From assembly GCA_033795365.1 (NCBI GenBank), contig JARYGU010000023.1, positions 1 to 64,000 on the forward strand: 64,000 nucleotides of DNA, given 5' to 3'. Shown here piece by piece: positions 1 to 8,638 of this stretch (the stretch's first letter is position 1; every line of letters starts with the position of its first letter). The position numbers were made by a program, and so were the translations under genes. The notes under the pieces were generated by a model. That model was given only the letters and a program-made list of their open reading frames with translations. It had not been told where the DNA came from and did not search any database. This DNA is from JARYGU01 sp033795365. Lineage in GTDB: Bacteria > Pseudomonadota > Alphaproteobacteria > Rhizobiales > Rhizobiaceae.

Positions 1-34
1 ATAAGCTTGGAGGATCGGCACCAGACGGCCGCTC

Positions 35-2053
35 TTGAGTTCCGGCCCCGCGAGCCAGTCGGAAACCATCGCGATACTTTCCATCAACGATGTCGCAGTG
101 GGTTCCGGCCCGGTGCAATCCTCGGGCGGCGTTTCGGATCGAAGCTACGATATTCCCAAGAATCTTTTTCATCCCGGAGCGAACAAAATAAGCTTTCAGG
201 CGGTACACCGCCATCGTACCGACTGCAGCATCCAATCAACCTATGAGCTCTGGTCCGAACTGATTTCGGAACGAACCTACCTGACCTTCAATTCCAGCAT
301 CGGTGACGCGCTGTCCAGCATAGACGACATTCGTGCGGTCGGGGTTACTCGCGAGGGATCGACCCACTTCAACATCGTGGTGCCGAGACTGGAAGAACCT
401 TCGACCTTTTCAACGCTAATGCGGCTCAGCCAGGGTCTGTCCGTACTCGCCGCCATGCCCAACCAGAGTTTCATCTTTTCGAGCACCCCGAAGGCAGACT
501 CGCAGCCCGGCGAAATGACCATCGCTGTCGGGACAGCCAACGAGCTGGCGTCCGTTCTGCCCAACCTTCCGCCGAGCGCGCTATCCGGCGCGACTACCGC
601 ATTCATTGAGGGGCCTGTTGCCGGCCAACCTGTGCTCGTGTTCAGCGGCCCGACATGGCAGGCGGTCCAAAACTCCATCGAAGGCCTCGTCTCGCCGCTC
701 GACCGTCCGCTCGAAGTGGCGCGAGGCGTGCTCGCCACACAAACCTGGACGGGGGACGAAACACCATTTCTGATGGGCGATACCCGTCTCAGCTTCTCCC
801 AGCTCGGCATTCCAACAACCGAATTCATGGGGCGCCGCTTCCGTACAGGCTTCGATATCGCCGTTCCTTCGGATTTCTACGCCGAAGCCTATGGAGAAGC
901 CAGCATCCTGCTCGATGCTGCCTATTCCACGGAGGTCCTTCCGGGAAGCCATATCGACATCTATGTCAACGGCAGCATCGCGTCGACCGTGCCCGTCACC
1001 GCCGCCGGCGGCGGAATCTATCGCCATCTGCCGATCTCCGTGACGATGCGGCATTTTCGGCCGGGTGCGAACCAGATCGAGATTGAAGCGATCCTGCTTA
1101 CGGCGGCCGACAGAGCGTGCGCACCCGGTGCGGCGATGAGCGAGGAACCGAGGTTCGCCATATTCGATACCTCGGAATTCCACATGTCGAACTTTGCCCG
1201 CATCGCACGACTTCCCAATCTCGCTGCCGCCGCCGGAACCGGTTTCCCCTATGGCCGGCAGACGGAGCCGGTTGCGCTTTTCATGGACAGGACCGATGTT
1301 CAGACTCTTTCGGTGGCAGGCACCTTCCTCGGCAAGCTGGCGATGATGGCGGGACGGCCGATCCCCGTCACTGTGGAGACCTCCGCACTCGCGATCGGCG
1401 ACAGAAGCGCGGTCTTCGTCGGAGCGGTTTCGCAGATCCCTCCCCGGGCGCTCAAACAATCCCACATTGCCGACGAGGCGCGGACGGGCTGGAGCAACAC
1501 ACCTGCAAGCGAACAGCAGCGCATCAATACTGTCGCCACATTCGACGAATGGCGGTCGAGATTGAGGGGCGGGTCCTGGCAGGGACAGATCACAGTTCTT
1601 GAGGAATGGCTGAACCGGACGTTCGACATCTCGCTCGCTTCGCTGCGCTTTCTGCCGGCAGAAGAGGCAAGTTTCATTCCCGAGGACTCCACCACCTTCC
1701 TGATCGCCCAAGGGCTGAGTCCGGGAGGTACCGGAACCTGGACCCTCCTGACTGCACCGACGACGACGGAGCTTCAGAATGGCATGACAGCGCTTTCGGA
1801 AGCTGGAAGCTGGCAGAAGCTGGACGGTTTCCTGACGGTCTACCACGGCGCTACCAAAGTGGTTGAAACGCGGCCGGCGACGCGGTTTTCATTCGTGCCT
1901 ACGCAGCCTTTCTCGCTGTCCAACTATCGTCTGATCGCCGCCAACTGGCTTTCCACCAACATTCTGTCCTATGCCATCCTTCTTACTCTGCTGTCGATCC
2001 TGCTCGGCCTAGCGACTTCCGGCCTGTTGTGGCGCTTCGGACGCAAGAAATGA
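35..2053 (+). CDS. bcsB: Cellulose synthase regulatory subunit BcsB, 5'-incomplete
   Basis: Periplasmic, membrane-anchored partner of the BcsA cellulose synthase. The readable 672 residues contain the family signature HRTDCSIQSTYELW near residue 60, repeated jelly-roll/flavodoxin-like segments, and one C-terminal membrane helix (about residues 638-660) followed by a basic tail, as in BcsB. BcsB proteins are usually 750-800 residues with a signal peptide; here the signal peptide and the start of the first carbohydrate-binding domain are absent. The reading frame is closed by TAA at positions 2-4, so the gene does not simply run off the window edge in this frame; the TTG at 35 is only a formal start. 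Either a frameshift lies near the edge or the gene is truncated. A TPR gene and a diguanylate cyclase follow. Confidence 0.88.
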   Translation: MSSGPASQSETIAILSINDVAVGSGPVQSSGGVSDRSYDIPKNLFHPGANKISFQAVHRHRTDCSIQSTYELWSELISERTYLTFNSSIGDALSSIDDIRAVGVTREGSTHFNIVVPRLEEPSTFSTLMRLSQGLSVLAAMPNQSFIFSSTPKADSQPGEMTIAVGTANELASVLPNLPPSALSGATTAFIEGPVAGQPVLVFSGPTWQAVQNSIEGLVSPLDRPLEVARGVLATQTWTGDETPFLMGDTRLSFSQLGIPTTEFMGRRFRTGFDIAVPSDFYAEAYGEASILLDAAYSTEVLPGSHIDIYVNGSIASTVPVTAAGGGIYRHLPISVTMRHFRPGANQIEIEAILLTAADRACAPGAAMSEEPRFAIFDTSEFHMSNFARIARLPNLAAAAGTGFPYGRQTEPVALFMDRTDVQTLSVAGTFLGKLAMMAGRPIPVTVETSALAIGDRSAVFVGAVSQIPPRALKQSHIADEARTGWSNTPASEQQRINTVATFDEWRSRLRGGSWQGQITVLEEWLNRTFDISLASLRFLPAEEASFIPEDSTTFLIAQGLSPGGTGTWTLLTAPTTTELQNGMTALSEAGSWQKLDGFLTVYHGATKVVETRPATRFSFVPTQPFSLSNYRLIAANWLSTNILSYAILLTLLSILLGLATSGLLWRFGRKK

Positions 2054-2306
2054 AGCGGAGTACCTAGGACAGCAAGGCAGAACCTAGCAGATGTAAGACA
2101 TTGTTAACCAAGAAATGGCTTTGTGCTCCGACGAAGTGCTCATGTTTAATCACCTTTCCGTTTTCGGATGTTGTGCTTCGAAGCGAGATTTTCCTGCAAA
2201 AGCCGACTCTCCCGCTTGGGGAAGGGTCGAAAGGGTTTCAAACGCAGAAACGAGTAGATAGTATCGGCCAACGAATCTCGCCGCTCTCTACGGGTGTTCG
2301 CCAATC

Positions 2307-4472
2307 ATGAAGTTAATCGTACTGGCATTCACATGCTTGACAGCCGCGGCGGTTGGCACGTTCGTGATAACGAAACCTCCTTTCATGGACAGGTTCCATT
2401 CGGAACGAAGCGCGGTAGCTTTTTCGGCCGCATCGATCGAGAGCGCACGCGGGCAGCTCCCGGTCCTGGCACCAAAACAGTCAAATGCGTCGGCTCAGGA
2501 GGTCGCACAAGTCGGCCAGACGAAGCCTGCGCCCCCTCCGCAGAATGCAACGACGGTTGTAGACGAGAGCGCTCTGCGTTATTTTGCGAGCAAGGGCGAC
2601 AGGGCGCGGCTCGAGGCCGAAATCGCCCGTCTGCGGACGCTCTATCCGAACTGGGTGCCCCCCAGAGATCCGCTCGCGATCCCCCAGAATTCAGACCATC
2701 TGCTCGAGCAGATGTGGCAACTCTATTCCCAGTCGCGATATGCGGACGTCCGCAAGGCCATCGCAGATCGGCAGGCATCCGATCCGACCTGGACTCCGCC
2801 CGCCGACCTGCTCGCTCGCCTCGAAATCGCCGAGGCCCGCGCACGGCTCGTTACCGCATCCGATGCAAAGAACTATGCCGAAGTGATCGAAATCGGCGCC
2901 GGCACTCCGAGCCTGCTCACCTGCAGCGACGTCGATGTCCTGTGGCGCGTCGCGGAAGCCTTTGCCGAAACCGATCGGCCGCGCCGTTCCGTCGATGCCT
3001 ATTCCTATATTCTGAAGAACTGCCCGGATGAGGCCGAACGCATCGCAACGATCCAGAAGGCGGCGGCGCTTCTCGACTACCAGAACGTCGAGGAACTGCT
3101 GGGATTCGAGAGAAAGGCCGCCGACGGAACGATGGAATTCGAGGTCATTCGCGACGACCTGACCCGCCGCTTCGTGGCGGAAGGAGACGAGGACCCGGAA
3201 CTCGCGATCGCTCCGGCATATCTCCAGCGCCTTAATCGTCTTGCCGAAAGGGAGAAGCTCTCGTCCGACGCCCTGCTGCTCGGCTGGTATCATCTTCGCC
3301 GCGACAAAATGGCGGATGCCGAACGTTGGTTCCGCAAGGCACGCGGCATCGAGGATACCGCATCCGCATCACAAGGCCTCGCTCTGACGCTGATCGCGCG
3401 CAAGAACCCACGGGAAGCCGAGGAGACCGTGTATCGCTGGCGAGACAGCTCCGCCGAGATGATGGCGACCTATCTTGCGGCGACCGCCAACCTGCTCGCG
3501 CTCGATCCACCGGTCATGCTCGATCCGAAGGTGCTGCAGCGGATTGCGACGGTGACGGTGGAGGAGAAGAACGTCACCACTGCACAGCAATTCGGGTGGT
3601 ATGCAATAGCCATGCGCCAGCCGAAAACCGCGGCGCAATGGTTTGCGATGGGGCTCGACTGGAAGGACGACGACGAGCCTTCCGCCTACGGGCTCGCGGT
3701 CGCGCGGCTTCAACTGAACGACCGTGCCGGAGTCCGTGCGCTACAGGAAGCCTGGCGCGGCAGATCCGAACGCATCACGCGTATCGGCGAATCCAAACGC
3801 ACAGGAGAAGCCGACGAGGCGCCGGTTTCCACTCCCGCGGAGGCGGCGCGACGCAATCCCCGCGCGCCGGGCGAAGGCAGACTGGTCCCGATCATGTCCA
3901 AGGACATGGCCGCCGCTCCGAGCCGAGGAGAAGCATCCCAGGTGCGTCAGGCCGGCTGCATATCGACGCTCAATCCCGAGAGCCTCGCACCAGCGGGTGC
4001 CCTCACCCGGGGCTGGTGCCTGATGGAACGTAACCGGCCGCTCGAAGCCATAAAAGCCTTCGAGGTCGCACTGCGCAGCACGAGCTCCGCCACTCAGCAG
4101 GATGCTGCCTACGGACAAAGCCTCGCTTACCTGCGAGCGGGCCTCGTCAATCAGGCGGCGGTCTCCGCCACCAAGACCCCGCAGGACTGGCAGCGTGCCA
4201 GGGAGTTGCAGTCGGCGATCCTCTCGGCCCGCGCCATCGCAGCATTCAATTCGGGGCGTTATCACGAGACGCTCCTCCTTCTCGATCAGCTTGCGCAGTT
4301 CAGGACGGAACGCACCGATCTGATGGTGTTGCGAGGTCACACCTATGTCCGTCTCAAGCGGGGGCTCGATGCGCGCCGGGTATTCGAAGCCGTCGCTGAA
4401 ACGGGAAACCGTGACGCGATCAGGGCTCTCGCCGATCTCAGGCGAACGGAATCGACGCTTATCCAACGGTGA
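2307..4472 (+). CDS. TPR-repeat protein of the cellulose locus (BcsK-like)
   Basis: A 721-residue protein beginning with a hydrophobic N-terminal segment (signal anchor, about residues 2-22), then an Ala/Pro/Gln-rich linker and many helical pairs with TPR character (for example the segment around LLGWYHLRRDKMADAERWF and the C-terminal SGRYHETLLLL and VRLKRGLDARRVFE units). It is probably envelope-attached and periplasmic. Its position 253 bp after bcsB, with no bcsZ cellulase between, suggests the TPR component (BcsK or a BcsC-like N-terminus) of rhizobial cellulose operons. The role is inferred from position and repeats, not from a catalytic motif. A variable linker rich in Arg, Pro and Ala (about residues 500-550) splits two TPR blocks. 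Confidence 0.7.
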   Translation: MKLIVLAFTCLTAAAVGTFVITKPPFMDRFHSERSAVAFSAASIESARGQLPVLAPKQSNASAQEVAQVGQTKPAPPPQNATTVVDESALRYFASKGDRARLEAEIARLRTLYPNWVPPRDPLAIPQNSDHLLEQMWQLYSQSRYADVRKAIADRQASDPTWTPPADLLARLEIAEARARLVTASDAKNYAEVIEIGAGTPSLLTCSDVDVLWRVAEAFAETDRPRRSVDAYSYILKNCPDEAERIATIQKAAALLDYQNVEELLGFERKAADGTMEFEVIRDDLTRRFVAEGDEDPELAIAPAYLQRLNRLAEREKLSSDALLLGWYHLRRDKMADAERWFRKARGIEDTASASQGLALTLIARKNPREAEETVYRWRDSSAEMMATYLAATANLLALDPPVMLDPKVLQRIATVTVEEKNVTTAQQFGWYAIAMRQPKTAAQWFAMGLDWKDDDEPSAYGLAVARLQLNDRAGVRALQEAWRGRSERITRIGESKRTGEADEAPVSTPAEAARRNPRAPGEGRLVPIMSKDMAAAPSRGEASQVRQAGCISTLNPESLAPAGALTRGWCLMERNRPLEAIKAFEVALRSTSSATQQDAAYGQSLAYLRAGLVNQAAVSATKTPQDWQRARELQSAILSARAIAAFNSGRYHETLLLLDQLAQFRTERTDLMVLRGHTYVRLKRGLDARRVFEAVAETGNRDAIRALADLRRTESTLIQR

Positions 4473-4535
4473 TTGAAACTGGCGGATACCGACCGCATTA
4501 TTTGTTGCGGGAACGTTAGTTCAGCGGAGGATTGA

Positions 4536-5564
4536 ATGGGGCAGAACGTTCTACTGCCGGCCAACGAAACGGAAAGGTTGCTGGCGGTTCGCTCGCTCGG
4601 CTCCATCGGAACGAGCGCCACACCGGAGCTCGGCGCTCTGGCGGAACTGGCGCAGGGCGTATTCGACGCGCCGCTGGCCGCCGTCAACATCATCGACGAG
4701 GACTGGCAGCGTATCGCCGGCCGTTCGGGCATGGCGGTTTCGGAATGCCCCCGCAACGTATCGATTTGCACGCGCGTGGTCTATGCGAACGATGTTGTCA
4801 TCATCCCGGATATGGCAGCGCATCCGGAGCTTTCCTCAATGCCGTATGTGACAGGCGAGCCGCGATTTCGTTTCTATGCCGGCGCTCCAGTGGAACTTGA
4901 ACCGGAAATGGTCGTCGGCGCCTTCTGCATCCTGGATACGAAACCACGCAACCTCTCGCAGCCAGAAATCCAGAGCCTCACGCGGTTTGCACTGGTCGCC
5001 GGGGGGCTGCTCAGGCTGCACAAGGCCAATCTGGTGATGGGGCTTGCCCAGCAAAGCCTACGAACGGCAGCGATGACGGACCCCTTGACCGGCTTCTACA
5101 ATCGGACAGCACTTACAACCCTCGTCGATATCGAATTGGAAGCAGCACTTGCAGCCAATCTTTCCCTCGGCGTGCTCTATCTCGATATGGACGGCTTCAA
5201 GGGGATCAACGACCGTTTCGGTCACCATGCCGGCGACGAGGTTCTGCGCGAAGCCGCCGAACGCATCCGTTCAATCGTCCGGCCCGATGACATCATCGTC
5301 CGGATGGGAGGTGACGAGTTTGCAGTTTTCATTCCCGATCCGCCCCATGCTGTCGCGCTTGAATCCGTGGCGGAGCGCCTTGTTACGACATTCCGCGCAC
5401 CTTTTCAGGTCGATAACGGCTCCGTCAATGCACGCCTGAGCGTTGGCGGAGCAATCGCGCCCCGCAACGGAAGGCATCGGAGCGAACTTCTGAAAGCGGT
5501 CGATGCCGCGCTCTACAAAGCCAAGGAAGCCGGTCGCGATCGCTTCCACGTCGTGACTGATTGA
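4536..5564 (+). CDS. GAF-GGDEF diguanylate cyclase
   Basis: Cytoplasmic 342-residue enzyme expected to make cyclic di-GMP from two GTP. An N-terminal GAF sensor domain (about residues 25-165) is joined by a short helical linker (VMGLAQQSLRTAAMTDPLTG) to a GGDEF domain. The active-site motif is intact (GGDEF, residues 258-262), and the product-inhibition I-site RxxD is present as RPDD at 249-252, exactly five residues upstream, so both activity and feedback control are predicted. A good ribosome site (GGAGG) precedes the ATG. BcsA-BcsB is activated by c-di-GMP, so its place next to bcsB suggests local control of cellulose export; that link is an inference. The downstream gap is full of gene relics. 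Confidence 0.93.
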   Translation: MGQNVLLPANETERLLAVRSLGSIGTSATPELGALAELAQGVFDAPLAAVNIIDEDWQRIAGRSGMAVSECPRNVSICTRVVYANDVVIIPDMAAHPELSSMPYVTGEPRFRFYAGAPVELEPEMVVGAFCILDTKPRNLSQPEIQSLTRFALVAGGLLRLHKANLVMGLAQQSLRTAAMTDPLTGFYNRTALTTLVDIELEAALAANLSLGVLYLDMDGFKGINDRFGHHAGDEVLREAAERIRSIVRPDDIIVRMGGDEFAVFIPDPPHAVALESVAERLVTTFRAPFQVDNGSVNARLSVGGAIAPRNGRHRSELLKAVDAALYKAKEAGRDRFHVVTD

Positions 5565-5743
5565 TAATCGGTAGGCCCCGATGGTTTCGGCAGGAGCATT
5601 GCGAATGGGCCGGATCGACAGCGCTCACCTGGAGCGCCGCAGGTGCTCGACGAGAGCGCGCAGTCGCCCAGAGGACATATGGAAGTATATCTTCTGGGCT
5701 ATGGCATCTCATAGAATTTCGCGGTTCTCGCCGGGCAACACAC

Positions 5744-5998
5744 TCAGGCAAGATAGCGCTGGAACCAATCAATGGTGCGCTCCCAGGCAAGCTTTGCCGC
5801 CGCCTCATTGTAGCGCGGCGTGGAAGCGTTGTGGAAATCATGACTCACGCTCGGATAAAACATAACTCTCATAGGTCTTGCCGTTCTCCTTCAGCGCCGC
5901 CTCATAGTTCGGGATAATGTAAAAGGATCGGCGCCTCGATGCGCGGCACATCCTCGGCACGAGACTGGCGGCCGTAGAGCGATACGGCTAGCCGCTTG
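5744..5998 (-). pseudogene. Dienelactone hydrolase C-terminal relic
   Basis: Read on the minus strand, this stretch encodes LYGRQSRAEDVPRIEAPILLHY, then NYEAALKENGKTYESY, then SHDFHNASTPRYNEAAAKLAW and a natural end WFQRYLA-stop. This is the C-terminal third of a carboxymethylenebutenolidase-type alpha/beta hydrolase, including the catalytic-His region (here SHDFHN). The pieces lie in different frames: a deletion after LLHY removes the usual Asp-bearing loop, and at least one more frameshift follows. The N-terminal part is replaced by the IS66 relic directly upstream. It cannot make a working enzyme. Confidence 0.72.
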
Positions 5999-6199
5999 TA
6001 TGTCATCACAGACCGCTGCCATCCCAGTAGATCAACTTCAACCGGTCTGCTTTGCGCGAGCGGAATACAAAGACCGTGCCGGTGAAGGGTCCTTGTGCAG
6101 TTCATTCCTGACCAGCGCCGCCAGACCATCGTGGCCCTTGCGGAAGTCGACTGGCTTGCTCGCCACCATGATCCGCACACAGTTCGACGGAAAGACCAT
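5996..6199 (-). pseudogene. tnpB: IS66-family TnpB (Orf2) relic
   Basis: The minus strand starts MVFPSNCVRIMVASKPVDF and continues RKGHDGLAALVRNELHKDP, the N-terminus of the IS66 accessory protein TnpB. After HKDP the frame shifts and resumes as RADRLKLIYWDGSGL, then VMTYKRL, where the match stops and the dienelactone hydrolase relic begins. The transposase gene tnpC is absent. Short matches further upstream on the same strand (about 6420-6510) may be remains of tnpA, but they are too degraded to call. It shows an old insertion into the hydrolase gene followed by decay. Confidence 0.75.
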
Positions 6200-6464
6200 C
6201 CTGGAACCGCGCAGGCACGCGCCACAGCAGCAATCCGGCCGACAGGCGCTCCCTCTTCCAGGCGAATAATAAAGAACCGACGTTCGCGACCTGTCGATAT
6301 TCTTCAAGGGCGGTCTATGGTGCGACGGAGAGATAGAGAGCTTCCACGCCCGCGACTGAAGCGACCGCCATCTACGGCAGCTCCGGCTCCGCTGGTCGGA
6401 AGAAACGCCCATTTCGGTCTCAGGTAGCGGTGAAAGATCGCGTGAGGGCCAATGCGGGTGATCT

Positions 6465-6931
6465 TCACCATCCATTACCTTGCTCACCGACACTTAAGGA
6501 CTCGACTACGCGTCCCTGGAGCCGCCCGAAGGACGTACGACGGGCTGAACGTCTCCGGCGGCTTCGCCCAGCCGGGCCTATCGCTGGGCGAAAACCTGTC
6601 CCGTCTCGTCGCCGCACCATTGGCCTTCGCCTCCGGGCACAGGCTGACACTATTCGGGTGGCCTCGATGTGCTCTGCCGGAGATCGTACGCGAAAAGATG
6701 ACAGCTCTCCGAAGGTGGTGTTGACCTCTTCTTCCTCCTCGTTGGTGAAGCCGGTCCGCTTCTTGCCGTCGGCCAGTAGCTGTTGGACAGCCGGGTCCAC
6801 AATAGAAGACCGGACCCGTGGCGGATCAGCGCGACCATCTTGCTCCTGTCATAGAAGGGCGCGGTCAGCTCATGCGGCGCGGTATCGTCCTTGAAGGTCA
6901 GCAGCGGCCCGCGCTTGGTGGTCATGGTCAA
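6465..6931 (-). pseudogene. Unidentified broken reading frame
   Basis: Two overlapping minus-strand frames look like one former protein. The first reads MTMTTKRGPLLTF and goes on to PFYDRSKMVALIRHGSG. The second continues with SSIVDPAVQQLLADGKK and FTNEEEEEVNTTFGELSSF. The frames switch at about 6800. I do not recognise the family. It lies in-frame and directly downstream of the istB-like tail, so it may be transposon cargo or a read-through product. Confidence that it was ever a gene is moderate; no function is proposed. Confidence 0.3.
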
Positions 6932-6935
6932 GTCC

Positions 6936-7062
6936 TGCTTTTTCTCCTTTGCGGTTTTAGGCTCGTGCCCGGAGCTGTTCTTGAAGCGGAAGCTGTCGCT
7001 CCGGTTCGAGGATGTGGCGATGGATTACCGGTCGAGCAGCGCAGTGGTCATCTTGGCGCCCC
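6936..7062 (-). pseudogene. istB: IS21-family IstB C-terminal relic
   Basis: The minus strand encodes AKMTTALLDR, an in-frame stop, and after about ten codons DSFRFKNSSG followed by a Lys-rich tail (KTAKEKK). These correspond to the end of the IS21 helper ATPase IstB, whose usual C-terminus has AKMTTALLDRLTHHC and then a (W/F)RFK segment. Only the tail remains, and no Walker motifs are present upstream up to the DUF1275 gene. It marks a second old insertion in the 5.6-7.4 kb scrap region. Confidence 0.55.
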
Positions 7063-7393
7063 TGCTCGGGCCTCTGCAAGCGGAATTGGAAATTTCTTGT
7101 CGGTGGATCTGCAACTGCTAGTGTACGTTGCCAGATTTGTCGTGAGTCTGCAAAAAATATAGACAAATCATATAACATAGGACCAATACGCGCTTGGAAG
7201 TGAAGACGATATTCTTCACACTGTCTTGCTTTTGGCGAGTGCCTGCGCAAACTTCTGGTGCCGGGCATTTTCCAGAACAGCCACAGGTTAACCTTGGTGA
7301 GGATAGGATTTACGTCCCTGTATGTGGCTGCGGCCGTTGCCGTTGGTGCATTCTGTATCTGGATCGCTTCAAATTGGTGGTAGTCGTCCTCAA

Positions 7394-8080
7394 ATGCTCA
7401 TCCACGAAGGCAACACAAGAAGCGCATCCATCGACCTATTGCTCGCATCCATTCTTGCGTTCGTCGCCGGCGGCGTGAATAGCTCAGGTTACATGGCCTA
7501 TGGGTACTTTTCAGCCAATATGACGGGGAATGTCTCTATGGCTTCCGAACTTCTGTCCGTATGGCAGTTCAATGCAGCCGCAGCATTCCTAACCATTGTC
7601 GCTATGTTTATTCTTGGAGCTTTCCTCGCCTCGCTTTTTATCGAGATTGGCAAACGTCGGCGATTCATCAACATCTATGCGCTTACACTTGCTGTCGAGG
7701 CCGCCGTGTTGATGGCGGTCGGAGTGACCTTGGCGCTGAAAACGCCACCACCGGACGGAATCCTCATCGTCGGTCTACTCAGTCTGACCATGGGGATCCA
7801 AAATGCCGCCTCGACCAGAATATCGGGAAGCCGCGTGCGGACCACTCACGTCTCGGGAGTAGCCACGGACATCGGTGTGGGTCTCGCTTTGCTCCTTGAG
7901 GCCAATGTCAATGCCGAGAAAGCCGACACCATCCGGCGTCTGAAGCTCCATCTTGCCACGATAGTTTTCTTCGCATTGGGCGGAATTCTCGGCGTCGTCA
8001 GCTATGAAAGCCTTCATGGCTCGACATTCTGCATGTTCGCTGCGATTCTGCTGGGATTGAGCGCCCGATATCTCAGATAG
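7394..8080 (+). CDS. YoaK/DUF1275 family membrane protein
   Basis: A 228-residue protein with about six membrane segments and the family's N-terminal pattern (LLASILAFVAGGVNSSGYMAYGYFSANMTGN). The start at ATG 7394 gives the usual family length (220-240 residues); an in-frame extension to 7322 looks like scrap-region sequence. DUF1275 proteins are integral inner-membrane proteins of unsettled transport function. It stands alone, with gene relics upstream and a small membrane protein downstream. Confidence 0.85.
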   Translation: MLIHEGNTRSASIDLLLASILAFVAGGVNSSGYMAYGYFSANMTGNVSMASELLSVWQFNAAAAFLTIVAMFILGAFLASLFIEIGKRRRFINIYALTLAVEAAVLMAVGVTLALKTPPPDGILIVGLLSLTMGIQNAASTRISGSRVRTTHVSGVATDIGVGLALLLEANVNAEKADTIRRLKLHLATIVFFALGGILGVVSYESLHGSTFCMFAAILLGLSARYLR

Positions 8081-8241
8081 CGGTCGGGACGGAACGACCG
8101 GGCACCGCTGATCTGTCATCGGCTACACTGAGTTGACAGGTTTCTACCGGCACTCGCCTTCCGGATTTCGTGGATCGCTTTATTTCTGGGAACCAGACCA
8201 AGCCGTTTTCCGTTCGCTTTCCATTAAGACAGGAGAGTATG

Positions 8242-8430
8242 ATGAGAAAAGATCCCTTTGCCCCGGAAAATGAAAGCTCAACCGGTCTTCTATTGGCAAT
8301 AATTCTCCTATCGGTTCTCGCCATCTCAACCTATCTCATGGTAGGCGGGTCAATAGCCAATAGTGCGGCTAGCGGTACAAAGGTCTACGTTCCCGAATCC
8401 GCAACCATCGGGGACAGGGGATCAGACTGA
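8242..8430 (+). CDS. Small single-pass membrane protein
   Basis: A 62-residue product: a short charged N-terminus (MRKDPFAPENESS), one clear membrane helix (LLLAIILLSVLAISTYLMVGG) and a short polar tail. The start is chosen by the ribosome site AGGAG at 8231-8235, six bases before ATG 8242; a second ATG directly upstream (8239) is too close to it. Rhizobia have many such small proteins of unknown role. Not recognised beyond this. Confidence 0.65.
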   Translation: MRKDPFAPENESSTGLLLAIILLSVLAISTYLMVGGSIANSAASGTKVYVPESATIGDRGSD

Positions 8431-8638
8431 GGCCTTAATCCCGCCCCACATCGGCCGCCTTGCGGATTATCCTATGCCGCCTGACTTTTCCACCTTCGCG
8501 TCCACGCTTTTCCCTTGCGTCGATGGGCGAACGTTGAAAATTTCGCTAATCGGGGAGCACCTCACACCCGAACAAGCCTAACTTAAAAACCGCGGACAAT
8601 CAGGGAAGCAGGTCAAACTTATTGGCATAGACCCACAA

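Noticed and set aside
581..1846. Long minus-strand open frame of 421 codons opposite bcsB
   Set aside because: It is the shadow of bcsB in GC-rich DNA: the composition is Arg/Gly/Pro-rich, there is no family resemblance, and the plus-strand protein is clearly real.
2101..2310. Possible 69-codon gene between bcsB and the TPR gene
   Set aside because: TTG start, no ribosome site, no similarity; the gap probably only holds a promoter.
5561..5917. Small plus-strand frames after the diguanylate cyclase
   Set aside because: They lie over the dienelactone hydrolase relic on the other strand and resemble nothing.
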